Of a stretch of 20,321 nucleotides of DNA, positions 6,935 through 13,359 are shown in pieces; the first letter of the stretch is position 1, and each line of letters opens with the position of its first letter. Source of the stretch: Bacillota bacterium (GTDB lineage Bacteria > Bacillota > Clostridia > Peptostreptococcales > Acidaminobacteraceae). The stretch spans positions 1-20,321 of the forward strand of contig JAEZUZ010000069.1 of NCBI GenBank assembly GCA_023443345.1, in the 5' to 3' direction. A model generated the notes under the pieces. It saw only the letters and a list, made by a program, of their open reading frames with translations. It made no database searches and was not told the origin of the DNA. The position numbers were made by a program, and so were the translations under genes.

Positions 6935-9085
6935 CTAAATATGAAGTACACGATTCTTGATTTCCTTAGTTCTGCCTTCGTTCCAGAAGTTTTCTCCAAG
7001 GTAACCACAAGTTCTTCTTGTAACATTCATTCTCTCAGTGTCTTTGTTATGACACTGTGGGCATTCCCATTGATTATCATCATTTACAACTATCTCACCA
7101 TCAAATCCGCAGTTATGGCAATAGTCGCTCTTAGTATTAAATTCTGCATAGCAAATATGATCATAGATATATCTTATTAATTCTTCAACAGCTTCTAAGT
7201 TATTTAACATATTTGGTATTTCTGCATAACTTATACATCCACCTGTTGATAACTCTTGGAAAGCACTCTCAAAATCAAATTTATCAAATACACTTATTGG
7301 TTCTCTAACATCTACGTGGTATGAATTTGTATAATATCCCTTATCTGTAATGTCTTTAATCTCACCATATCTAGCTTTATCTATAGAACAGAATCTATGT
7401 GTAAGTGATTCAGCAGGAGTTCCATAAAGAGCAAACCCTAAACCTGTTTCCTCCCTCCAAGTGTCTACTGCTTCTCTCAATCTTCTTATTAACTTAAGAG
7501 CAAACTCTCTACCTTCTGGTGTTGTATGGCTAACACCCTTTACTAACTTTGTAGCCTCATAGAACCCAATATATCCTAGAGATATTGTTGCATATCCGTC
7601 TTGAAGAAGTGGGTAGATCTTTTCTCCCTTACCTAATCTTGATATTGCGCCATACTGGAAGTGAACTGGAGATACATCACTAACTACATCCTTAAGAAGT
7701 TCATATCTAAGTAATAGTGCTCTCTTACATAAATCTAATCTCTTATCTAAAAGTTCAAAGAATAAATCTTCATTTGACTGAGATAATATTGCTATTTGAG
7801 GTAAGTTTATACTTACAACACCCATGTTAAATCTTCCGTCAAATTTGAAGTTTCCATCTTGGTCTTTCCAAGGTGAAAGGAATGCTCTACATCCCATTGG
7901 TGCAAATACATTGCCTTGGTAAACTTCCTTCATCTTCTTAGCTGAGATATAGTCTGGATACATTCTCTTTGCTGTACATTTTGCAGCTAGTTGAGTCAGA
8001 TAATAGTACTCTGAATCTGGGTGAACATTGTGTTCATCTAGCACATATACTAGCTTAGGGAATGCTGGTGTAATATATACATCAACATCGTTCTTAATTC
8101 CCTCATATCTCTGCTTTAATATTTCTTCCTGTATCATAGCAGCTTCTTTTGCATATTCAAAATCTTTTTCAAAGTGCATAAATAATGTAACAAAAGGGGC
8201 TTGTCCATTAGAGGTCATAAGAGTATTTATCTGATATTGAATAGTCTGTATTCCATCTTTAATTTCTTTCTTTGTTCTCTCCCAAGCAATATCTTCAGCT
8301 AACTTCTCATTTTCTTCTATCTTATATATATCTCTTTGCTCTTCTAGTGCTATTGTCTTGTACTTTAAAAAGCTCTTTCTTACATATGGTGCTAGAATTC
8401 TATCAATTCCATTTATACTCTGTCCACCATATTGTCCAGAAGCTATTTGGGCAATTATTTGAGTAGTTACAGTACAGGCAACTTGAAAACTCTTTGGAGA
8501 ATCAATCTTTTTGCCATTTATTACTGTTCCATTGTCAAGCATATCTTTAAGATTTACTAGACAGCAGTTGAACATCGGCTGAATGATATAGTCCATGTCA
8601 TGTAGGTGAATAGCACCTTCATCGTGAGCTTGAACAATATCAGCTGGAATTAACATTCTTCTTGCTATGTCCTTAGAAACTTCACCAGCAATTAAATCTC
8701 TCTGTGTAGAAGAAACTTTTGAGTTCTTATTAGAGTTTTCATTGATTACATCTAAATTTGTAAGATCTAAAAGACCCATGATGTTCTTGTCAGTTGTATT
8801 TTGTTGTCTCTTAAATTGTTGAACAGCCTTATAATTCTCATAAGCTCTAGCTGTCGCAGAGTTACCATGTTGAATAAGCTTGTAGTAGACATGGTCTTCG
8901 ATTTCATATATTGTCATCTTCTTTCCAAGTGTCTTGGCAAACTCATATATTTCATTTGCTACTTCTTTAGCAAGTCCTTCCTCATACATCCCTGTTGGTG
9001 AATTCATTGCCTTTTCTATAGCAATTGCGATTTTTTCTTTATCAAATGGATGTTCACTTCCATCTCTTTTTATAACTGTTAACAT
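6935..9085 (-). CDS. nrdD: anaerobic (class III) ribonucleoside-triphosphate reductase (NrdD)
   Basis: NrdD reduces ribonucleoside triphosphates to dNTPs under anoxia using a glycyl radical, usually with formate as reductant. The 716-residue product has an N-terminal ATP-cone (about 1-90) for allosteric control, the conserved PMFNCCLVNL (170-179), MGCRAFLSP (398-406) with C399 at the expected thiyl-radical position, a C-terminal zinc site (C656, C659, C675, C678), and the glycyl-radical motif RRTCGYLGE with G694. The ATG follows AGGAGG. It is the first gene of nrdDG and lies behind an extended -10 promoter and two NrdR-type boxes. It appears complete and active. An oxygen-sensitive enzyme of this type supports an anaerobic host. 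Confidence 0.97.
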   Translation of the reverse strand: MLTVIKRDGSEHPFDKEKIAIAIEKAMNSPTGMYEEGLAKEVANEIYEFAKTLGKKMTIYEIEDHVYYKLIQHGNSATARAYENYKAVQQFKRQQNTTDKNIMGLLDLTNLDVINENSNKNSKVSSTQRDLIAGEVSKDIARRMLIPADIVQAHDEGAIHLHDMDYIIQPMFNCCLVNLKDMLDNGTVINGKKIDSPKSFQVACTVTTQIIAQIASGQYGGQSINGIDRILAPYVRKSFLKYKTIALEEQRDIYKIEENEKLAEDIAWERTKKEIKDGIQTIQYQINTLMTSNGQAPFVTLFMHFEKDFEYAKEAAMIQEEILKQRYEGIKNDVDVYITPAFPKLVYVLDEHNVHPDSEYYYLTQLAAKCTAKRMYPDYISAKKMKEVYQGNVFAPMGCRAFLSPWKDQDGNFKFDGRFNMGVVSINLPQIAILSQSNEDLFFELLDKRLDLCKRALLLRYELLKDVVSDVSPVHFQYGAISRLGKGEKIYPLLQDGYATISLGYIGFYEATKLVKGVSHTTPEGREFALKLIRRLREAVDTWREETGLGFALYGTPAESLTHRFCSIDKARYGEIKDITDKGYYTNSYHVDVREPISVFDKFDFESAFQELSTGGCISYAEIPNMLNNLEAVEELIRYIYDHICYAEFNTKSDYCHNCGFDGEIVVNDDNQWECPQCHNKDTERMNVTRRTCGYLGENFWNEGRTKEIKNRVLHI

Positions 9086-9116
9086 TGCCCCTCCTAAACG
9101 ATTTTATCTATTTGAT

Positions 9117-9125
9117 ATAATAGCA
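9117..9125 (-). promoter_or_regulatory. extended -10 promoter of nrdDG
   Basis: The minus strand reads TGC-TATTAT (9125-9117), an extended -10 element, about 32 nt before the nrdD ATG. The -35 region is poor and overlaps the proximal NrdR box, which suits repression by NrdR blocking polymerase. Confidence 0.6.
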
Positions 9126-9142
9126 CATAAAAAAGTAAAAAT

Positions 9143-9158
9143 CCACAATATATTGTGT
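9143..9158 (-). promoter_or_regulatory. NrdR box 1 (proximal)
   Basis: The 16-bp sequence CCACAATATATTGTGT (plus strand) is a near-perfect palindrome around CACAATATATTGTG and fits the NrdR consensus acaCwAtATaTwGtgt. NrdR is the ATP-cone repressor of ribonucleotide reductase genes. It overlaps the -35 region of nrdDG. Confidence 0.8.
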
Positions 9159-9173
9159 TAATTTTTTTATATA

Positions 9174-9189
9174 CCACTAGAAAATGTAT
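9174..9189 (-). promoter_or_regulatory. NrdR box 2 (distal, degenerate)
   Basis: CCACTAGAAAATGTAT (plus strand) matches box 1 at 11 of 16 positions, including CCAC and TGT. It starts exactly 31 bp from box 1, three helical turns, the spacing known for paired NrdR boxes. Weaker alone, it is convincing by spacing. Confidence 0.6.
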
Positions 9190-9204
9190 ATATTCAATTT
9201 TCGT

Positions 9205-9663
9205 TTATTGTAGAGAGGGATTGAATTTCTCTTCCAATTCTTTTAATTTTACAGGCTTATAAGACCTCTTTAAATACCTGCTTCCAGGTTTGTGATACTT
9301 ATTTCCCGTGTCTGTTACATAGACTATCTTGTCAAAATTGTGATTGTAGTGTGAGAAATTTACATTCCAAGATTTAAACTTATCAAATAGAAATATGTAA
9401 TCTCTATTATTAGTTATATTTTTATCACCAAATAATTCCACTTCTATTGGAGAGATATTTTTCTCAACTACAAATAAACTAAATTTAGAATAAAATTTCT
9501 CGAAATACATATTTGATAAAATTAAGGATGCTAGAATAAAGAAAGTTATTAAAAATGTACCTATACATGCAAGAGCCTCCACTGTAACAGATCCTCTATT
9601 TGATAAATGACAACTCTCCTCTAATCTTTTTCTTAACCTTCCACGGAATAACTCTTCCTTCAA
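9205..9663 (-). CDS. TadE-like pseudopilin with degenerate C-terminal YHxxGxRYL motif
   Basis: A 152-residue protein with a basic leader, then RGSVTVEA (23-30). This resembles a type IV prepilin/TadE processing site: G24 followed by a hydrophobic segment with Glu at +5 (E29), membrane span about 31-52. The rest is extracytoplasmic. Its C-terminus (113-131) reads IVYVTDTGNKYHKPGSRYL, resembling the VYxTxTGxKYHxxGCRYL metal-binding-type repeat seen in other exported Firmicutes proteins, but Ser128 replaces the usual Cys and the protein ends before the later Cys pair. Translation is predicted from TTG (9661-9663), with GAGAGG 6 nt upstream; no other in-frame start precedes the membrane motif. 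This overlaps the preceding gene by 68 nt. Function unknown; probably made with the two genes upstream. Confidence 0.72.
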   Translation of the reverse strand: MKEELFRGRLRKRLEESCHLSNRGSVTVEALACIGTFLITFFILASLILSNMYFEKFYSKFSLFVVEKNISPIEVELFGDKNITNNRDYIFLFDKFKSWNVNFSHYNHNFDKIVYVTDTGNKYHKPGSRYLKRSYKPVKLKELEEKFNPSLQ

Positions 9664-10852
9664 ACTCTACCTCTCTTTCTATTTCTATAGTTGCTGCTAA
9701 ATCTTTAAGTTTCATTTCGCTCTGATTTTCAACAGCCCTTATTATTCTCTTTGCTATTACATCTTTTGGAAGGAGCATCATAAGTAACTTTAAATAGTCA
9801 TGATAGTAATATCCTTTTTCATAACTTTTAACGCCATTTGCACTCATAAATCCCTGGCTTGACTTTATAAAAGGAACTCTACCTCCATCGCGAATCTTAT
9901 CTAAATCTTTTTTAGCTTCATATAGACTCAGAGCTATCGCTTCAAGCACAAATAATTTAATTGATCCAAAGCTAAATTTTCGTATCTTACTTCTAACTAG
10001 TTCGTTGCTAAAACATTCTATGAAATTAAAACAAAGCCTCATGGCATAAATTTCTGCATCAACTATTGCCTTGGAAACTTTACTATTCTCACTACCTGTA
10101 AGAACATATTCTGCTCTTAATTTATCATCTTTATTTTTTGTGTTTGAGTATCCAAGGTATGAAATAGAATAGTCAGACAAGTAGTAGTGAGTATGTATGT
10201 TTAGAACATCTATCTTTTCTATAAATTCATGCATTTTGTCATATGCTGAATTTACTTCATCTTTAATAACTAAATATGGTCTAAACTCCCTTATTTTTTT
10301 TAAATCTCCCTTTTTTAAAAGATCAAATAGTTGATTCCAACTCATGCCATGAAGTTCTGCATATAGCTTAGTGCTCTCAAGTTCTACTACAAACTCAACT
10401 GCCTTTTTGATGTCTTGAGTTGTTGGTTTTTCTAAGTTAAAAAAGTACCTGAGCCTATCATTTACATCATTTATATCAAAAACTGGAAAATTGACCCCTG
10501 TAAAATCCCTTATGAAATCCTGAACTACTTCTTCAGTCTTTGCAACTCCAACTAGAAGAAGTCTCTTCTTCATAAGTCTTGAAATCTCACTTACAATTAC
10601 ATTTGTCTCATTTAAAAAATCTTTAGATATATAATTGTCTCTCTTATATACTCCAAGAAGTCCAAATTTTTCAAAGAGATCTCTATCATAAAAACTCATT
10701 TCTGCATCTACATCTAAAATAAGCTGCGCCTTGCTATAAGACATATATTTCTTAAGTGTCGTATATTCTAAAAGCAAAGAAGAAAGTATAAAAAATGAAA
10801 GTAAAACTATTAGAAAATATGCACTTACACTTCCCCTATCTAGTTTCATCAT
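9596..10852 (-). CDS. exported single-pass TadE/TadG-associated protein, function unknown
   Basis: A 418-residue protein with an N-terminal LDRGSVSAYFLIVLLSFFIL segment: a short positively charged leader and one membrane span (about 8-30), like TadE/TadG-type pseudopilins, although the residue at +5 after the glycine is Tyr, not Glu. The segment SFYDRDLFEKFGLLGVYK (53-70) resembles the DRDLxxxYGL motif that I associate with proteins of unknown function found near Tad loci (DUF5702-like; from memory, unchecked). The remainder is charged, mostly helical and presumably extracellular. The ATG (10850-10852) overlaps the upstream 64-aa gene by 17 nt and the 3' end overlaps the next gene by 68 nt, so all three form one operon. 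No enzyme motif is seen. Confidence 0.75.
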   Translation of the reverse strand: MMKLDRGSVSAYFLIVLLSFFILSSLLLEYTTLKKYMSYSKAQLILDVDAEMSFYDRDLFEKFGLLGVYKRDNYISKDFLNETNVIVSEISRLMKKRLLLVGVAKTEEVVQDFIRDFTGVNFPVFDINDVNDRLRYFFNLEKPTTQDIKKAVEFVVELESTKLYAELHGMSWNQLFDLLKKGDLKKIREFRPYLVIKDEVNSAYDKMHEFIEKIDVLNIHTHYYLSDYSISYLGYSNTKNKDDKLRAEYVLTGSENSKVSKAIVDAEIYAMRLCFNFIECFSNELVRSKIRKFSFGSIKLFVLEAIALSLYEAKKDLDKIRDGGRVPFIKSSQGFMSANGVKSYEKGYYYHDYLKLLMMLLPKDVIAKRIIRAVENQSEMKLKDLAATIEIEREVEFEGRVIPWKVKKKIRGELSFIK

Positions 10853-11030
10853 GTAACTTCATCTCTATTAGCTTATCTATTTTTTTATCATATACTTCTC
10901 TATACTTTTCTAAGTCGTACTTTTGAACGCTTAGTTCTAACTTAAGAAAAAATAAAATAGCTAATATAACAACAATTACTAAAATTACAGATACAATTGT
11001 AGCTTCTACTGTAAGAGATCCCCTTTGCAT
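10836..11030 (-). CDS. small TadE-like pseudopilin
   Basis: A 64-residue protein beginning MQRGSLTVEA: a minimal leader, G4 followed by S5 with Glu at +5 (E9), and a hydrophobic helix to about residue 29, then a charged tail. This is the type IV pilin/TadE N-terminal signature, so it is probably processed by a prepilin peptidase encoded elsewhere. AGGAGG precedes the ATG at 11028-11030 by 5-6 nt. It is the first gene of the three-gene pilin-like operon. The true function, such as pseudopilus, surface anchoring or DNA uptake, cannot be decided here. Confidence 0.75.
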   Translation of the reverse strand: MQRGSLTVEATIVSVILVIVVILAILFFLKLELSVQKYDLEKYREVYDKKIDKLIEMKLHDETR

Positions 11031-11047
11031 AATTCCTCCTTAGAGAA

Positions 11048-11053
11048 ATTATA
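11048..11053 (-). promoter_or_regulatory. putative -10 of the TadE-like operon
   Basis: A consensus TATAAT on the minus strand lies 17 nt before the first ATG, directly ahead of the AAGGAGG site. The -35 position falls in the preceding terminator and has no good hexamer, so the promoter is tentative. Confidence 0.4.
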
Positions 11054-11061
11054 TTTTAATC

Positions 11062-11094
11062 AAAAAAAAAGAACTCCAGTTTCAACTAGAATTC
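11062..11094 (-). terminator. terminator of the tmk-CPBP operon
   Basis: In minus RNA, GAATTCTAG (11094-11086) pairs with CTGGAGTTC (11079-11071) over 9 bp with two G-U pairs, then a run of nine U (11070-11062). It lies 17 nt past the CPBP stop codon. A classic intrinsic terminator. Confidence 0.88.
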
Positions 11095-11111
11095 CTTGTT
11101 GTTTTATATTC

Positions 11112-11768
11112 TTATTGAGAAAGAATAGAGATTGTTGCAAGCAAGTTTGATAACATGTGTACTGTTATAGGAACTGATATATTCTTATATTTTTCAAATG
11201 ATATACCAAGTACAACACCCATTAGAAAATATACAATTATATGGATTAGTCCTAGAGGTTGTTTTTCAATTATTGCTGGAACTACGTGTGCAAAGGCAAA
11301 TACAAAAGAAGAAACAAGCACAGCTATAGTTTTACTGTTAATTCTCTCTCTTACAATTGTCTGAATACCATATCTACATATATATTCTTCAAAAATAGGT
11401 GCTATAAATACAATTAAAAATACCAAATAAGCTGTATTTTCCTTTAATCCCGATTCTGCAACATTTTGATTTAGGTTTGGTGCCTCTTGTCCAAGTATTT
11501 TAAATATGGTCTCTTGAATATAACTGCCCACATTTTGGGATACTATCATAAAAAATAAAAATATAAATATCCCTATTACTGCTTTCTTATTCAGGCTTCT
11601 ATACGCTCTAAATAAAAATGGCAACAATAAAAATGGCAATATATGTTGCATTATAAAAAAGGGAACTACAAAAATTGGAATTGGCAGTACAAATGATAAT
11701 GTTAATATTAAAAATAAAATATAATCGTATTTTTTCCAACCTACCGATGAGTAAGGGGTCTTTTTCAT
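11112..11768 (-). CDS. CPBP family intramembrane metalloprotease (CAAX/Abi type)
   Basis: A 218-residue polytopic membrane protein with about six hydrophobic segments and the CPBP glutamic-type intramembrane protease motifs: EEYICR (E127, E128, R132), FAFAH (157-161) with H161, and HMLSN (H204, N208). Family members include CAAX prenyl proteases and bacteriocin-immunity proteins; most bacterial ones have unknown substrates. The ATG at 11766-11768 overlaps the tmk stop as ATGA and is preceded by AAGGAG, so it is translated from the tmk mRNA. There are no bacteriocin genes nearby to suggest an immunity role. Motifs are intact, so an active enzyme is likely. Confidence 0.88.
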   Translation of the reverse strand: MKKTPYSSVGWKKYDYILFLILTLSFVLPIPIFVVPFFIMQHILPFLLLPFLFRAYRSLNKKAVIGIFIFLFFMIVSQNVGSYIQETIFKILGQEAPNLNQNVAESGLKENTAYLVFLIVFIAPIFEEYICRYGIQTIVRERINSKTIAVLVSSFVFAFAHVVPAIIEKQPLGLIHIIVYFLMGVVLGISFEKYKNISVPITVHMLSNLLATISILSQ

Positions 11769-12394
11769 AAATAATTTCTCCTTCTAAGTTCATTAAATAT
11801 TGAATCCATGGCTTCTTCAATGCTCTTTGACCCATCTATCCTTACCATGTTTGATTCTTTAAGCCTTATTTCATATCCCTCATAAACTTTCTTATGAAAG
11901 GATGATCCTTCTATCTCAATCCTATCTAAATCTCGATTTGATGTATACATTCTTGAAATAGCAAGTTCGTATGGAGTGTCTATGTAAAAAGTTATATCTG
12001 GGTATTTACACTGAGTTGCAAATAAATTAAGTGCCTCGACTTCCTTCATTCCTATTCCCCTTGCATATCCCTGATATACAATAGATGATTCAATAAATCT
12101 ATCTGATATAACTACCTTTTTCTGCTCAAGTGCTGGAAGGATTTTTTCAACTAAATGTTGTCTTCTTGAGGCAGCAAAAAGTATGGCCTCAGTTCGATCG
12201 TCCATTTCGCAATTTCCATTATTTAAAAGAATATCCCTTATATCTTCAGCTAATGGAACTCCCCCTGGCTCTCTTGTGAGAATGCACTGATAGTTAAGTT
12301 CTACATATTTATCATAAAGCAACTTTGTAAGGGTAGACTTTCCACTTCCATCTCCACCCTCAAAACATATCCAAATGCCCTTATTTCTTTCCAT
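11765..12394 (-). CDS. tmk: thymidylate kinase (dTMP kinase)
   Basis: Tmk phosphorylates dTMP to dTDP, an essential step in dTTP supply. The 209-residue product has P-loop GGDGSGKS (13-20), REPGG (41-45), the DRF motif VVISDRFIESS (94-104) followed by VYQGYARG, and a C-terminal LID region with NRDLDRIE. Length is typical. The ATG at 12392-12394 is the only possible start: an in-frame TAA lies 9 nt upstream and residues MERNKGIWICFEGG match the family N-terminus. No Shine-Dalgarno lies in the 20 nt before it; the nearest, AAAGG, is 33 nt upstream beyond a hairpin. A near-consensus promoter lies upstream. It is followed by the overlapping CPBP gene. Confidence 0.96.
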   Translation of the reverse strand: MERNKGIWICFEGGDGSGKSTLTKLLYDKYVELNYQCILTREPGGVPLAEDIRDILLNNGNCEMDDRTEAILFAASRRQHLVEKILPALEQKKVVISDRFIESSIVYQGYARGIGMKEVEALNLFATQCKYPDITFYIDTPYELAISRMYTSNRDLDRIEIEGSSFHKKVYEGYEIRLKESNMVRIDGSKSIEEAMDSIFNELRRRNYL

Positions 12395-12404
12395 ACTATA
12401 AAAT

Positions 12405-12427
12405 TAGCCAAGTTTTACTCTTGGCTA
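12405..12427 (-). promoter_or_regulatory. hairpin in the tmk leader, between a Shine-Dalgarno and the start
   Basis: TAGCCAAG (12427-12420) pairs perfectly with CTTGGCTA (12412-12405) around a 7-nt loop in minus RNA. AAAGG (12432-12428) abuts its 5' side and the tmk ATG is 10 nt past its 3' side. The following tail ATTTTAT is a poor U-tract, so it may be a weak terminator/attenuator or a structure that brings the AAAGG close to the start codon. Confidence 0.6.
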
Positions 12428-12443
12428 CCTTTCACTAACATTC

Positions 12444-12472
12444 ATTATATTTTAACTAACTTCTTTCGTCAA
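12444..12472 (-). promoter_or_regulatory. sigma-A promoter of tmk
   Basis: TTGACG (12472-12467), 17 nt, then a perfect TATAAT (12449-12444) on the minus strand. The promoter overlaps the last codons and stop of the dehydrogenase gene. Transcription would begin near 12437, giving a tmk leader of about 43 nt that contains the hairpin. Confidence 0.82.
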
Positions 12473-13352
12473 TAAAATTTATTATCTTTTTTAGAGCAAT
12501 ATCAAATCTTCTAATCATTGCTTCTTCTGTAAGATAGGCCTGATGAGGCTGAAGCAGTGCATCAGTATCAAATATCTCTCTCCTATCAAGTGGAGGCTCA
12601 CTATCAAATACATCGATAGCTGCATCTATTTCTCCATTTTTAAGTCTTTTAACCAACGCCTTCTCATCTACTATAGGTCCCCTTGCGCAGTTAATAATAA
12701 GAGCACCCTTCTTTATCAAATCTATTTTTGAACTATTAATAAGACCTCTAGTTGAATCATTTAAAGGAGTGTGAATGCTTATAATATCACAAGTTGATAG
12801 AAGTTCATCTAGCTCTAAATATCTATAAGGGACATCCTTTTTAGTCCTTGAATAGTAAAATACTTCTGCTGAAAATGCTTCAAAGAGTTTTGCAACCCTC
12901 AGTCCTATTCTTCCAAGACCGACTATGCCAACGGACTTTCCAGATATCTCTCTTCCGATTTTAGCTGTACCTGCTTGTCTGACATCTGCATTTGACTTAG
13001 AAATATTTCTAAATCTCTCAAGGGCTAGTCCTATTACTAGCTCTGATACAGCAGTATCACTGTAGCCAGATGCATTTCTTATTTCTACATCTGTACTTTG
13101 AATATGGTCAATTCCAGTAAAGGCTACTTGTATCAACTTTAAATTGTGCATTTTCTCTAATGTTTCTTTTTTAATAGGATAATTTCCCACAAGTAGTATA
13201 TCAGCTTGATTTGCTCTTTTAATAACTTCATCTTGATCTATTGGTCTAGTATTATAATATTTAAAAGTGCAACCCTTCTTCTCTAAAAGCTCTCTAGCTT
13301 CTTCTATTTTTTTATTGCTTACAAGTAGTGGCTCTATAGCAACAATTTTCAT
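12456..13352 (-). CDS. D-2-hydroxyacid dehydrogenase family protein (NAD-dependent)
   Basis: A 298-residue member of the D-isomer-specific 2-hydroxyacid dehydrogenase family, which reversibly reduces 2-keto acids to D-2-hydroxy acids with NAD(P)H. The Rossmann motif GLGRIG is at 145-150, with the preceding SGKSVGIV strand. The catalytic triad is placed as R224 (NCARGPIVDE), E252 (DVFDSEPP) and H270 (LLQPHQAY). The N-terminal catalytic-domain segment VAFTGIDHI (76-84) is also typical. The ATG is 7 nt after the uvrC stop, with GAGGT 4 nt before it inside the intergenic joint, so it belongs to the uvrBAC transcript. Substrate (lactate, glycerate, branched keto acid, etc.) cannot be assigned by reading. 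Confidence 0.9.
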   Translation of the reverse strand: MKIVAIEPLLVSNKKIEEARELLEKKGCTFKYYNTRPIDQDEVIKRANQADILLVGNYPIKKETLEKMHNLKLIQVAFTGIDHIQSTDVEIRNASGYSDTAVSELVIGLALERFRNISKSNADVRQAGTAKIGREISGKSVGIVGLGRIGLRVAKLFEAFSAEVFYYSRTKKDVPYRYLELDELLSTCDIISIHTPLNDSTRGLINSSKIDLIKKGALIINCARGPIVDEKALVKRLKNGEIDAAIDVFDSEPPLDRREIFDTDALLQPHQAYLTEEAMIRRFDIALKKIINFIDERS

Positions 13353-13359
13353 AATAACC

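Noticed and set aside
6875..7180. A 101-codon plus-strand frame across the nrdG/nrdD junction
   Set aside because: It is antisense to two strongly conserved genes and shows no recognisable domain or start signal.
9168..9192. TATATAC/GTATATA inverted repeat after the last pilin-like gene, considered as a terminator
   Set aside because: AT-only stem with an 11-nt loop and no U-tract in minus RNA; the region is better explained by the distal NrdR box spaced 31 bp from box 1.
11112..11768. CPBP protein as a bacteriocin-immunity gene
   Set aside because: No double-glycine leader peptide or bacteriocin transporter gene was found in the flanking sequence.
11608..11835. A 75-codon minus-strand frame spanning the tmk/CPBP junction
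   Set aside because: It is an out-of-frame reading of two confident overlapping genes; the ATGA junction explains the region.
12405..12427. Hairpin taken simply as the terminator of the dehydrogenase gene
   Set aside because: A strong promoter lies upstream of it and tmk starts 10 nt after it, with only a poor U-tract; treated as a tmk leader element, although a dual role is possible.
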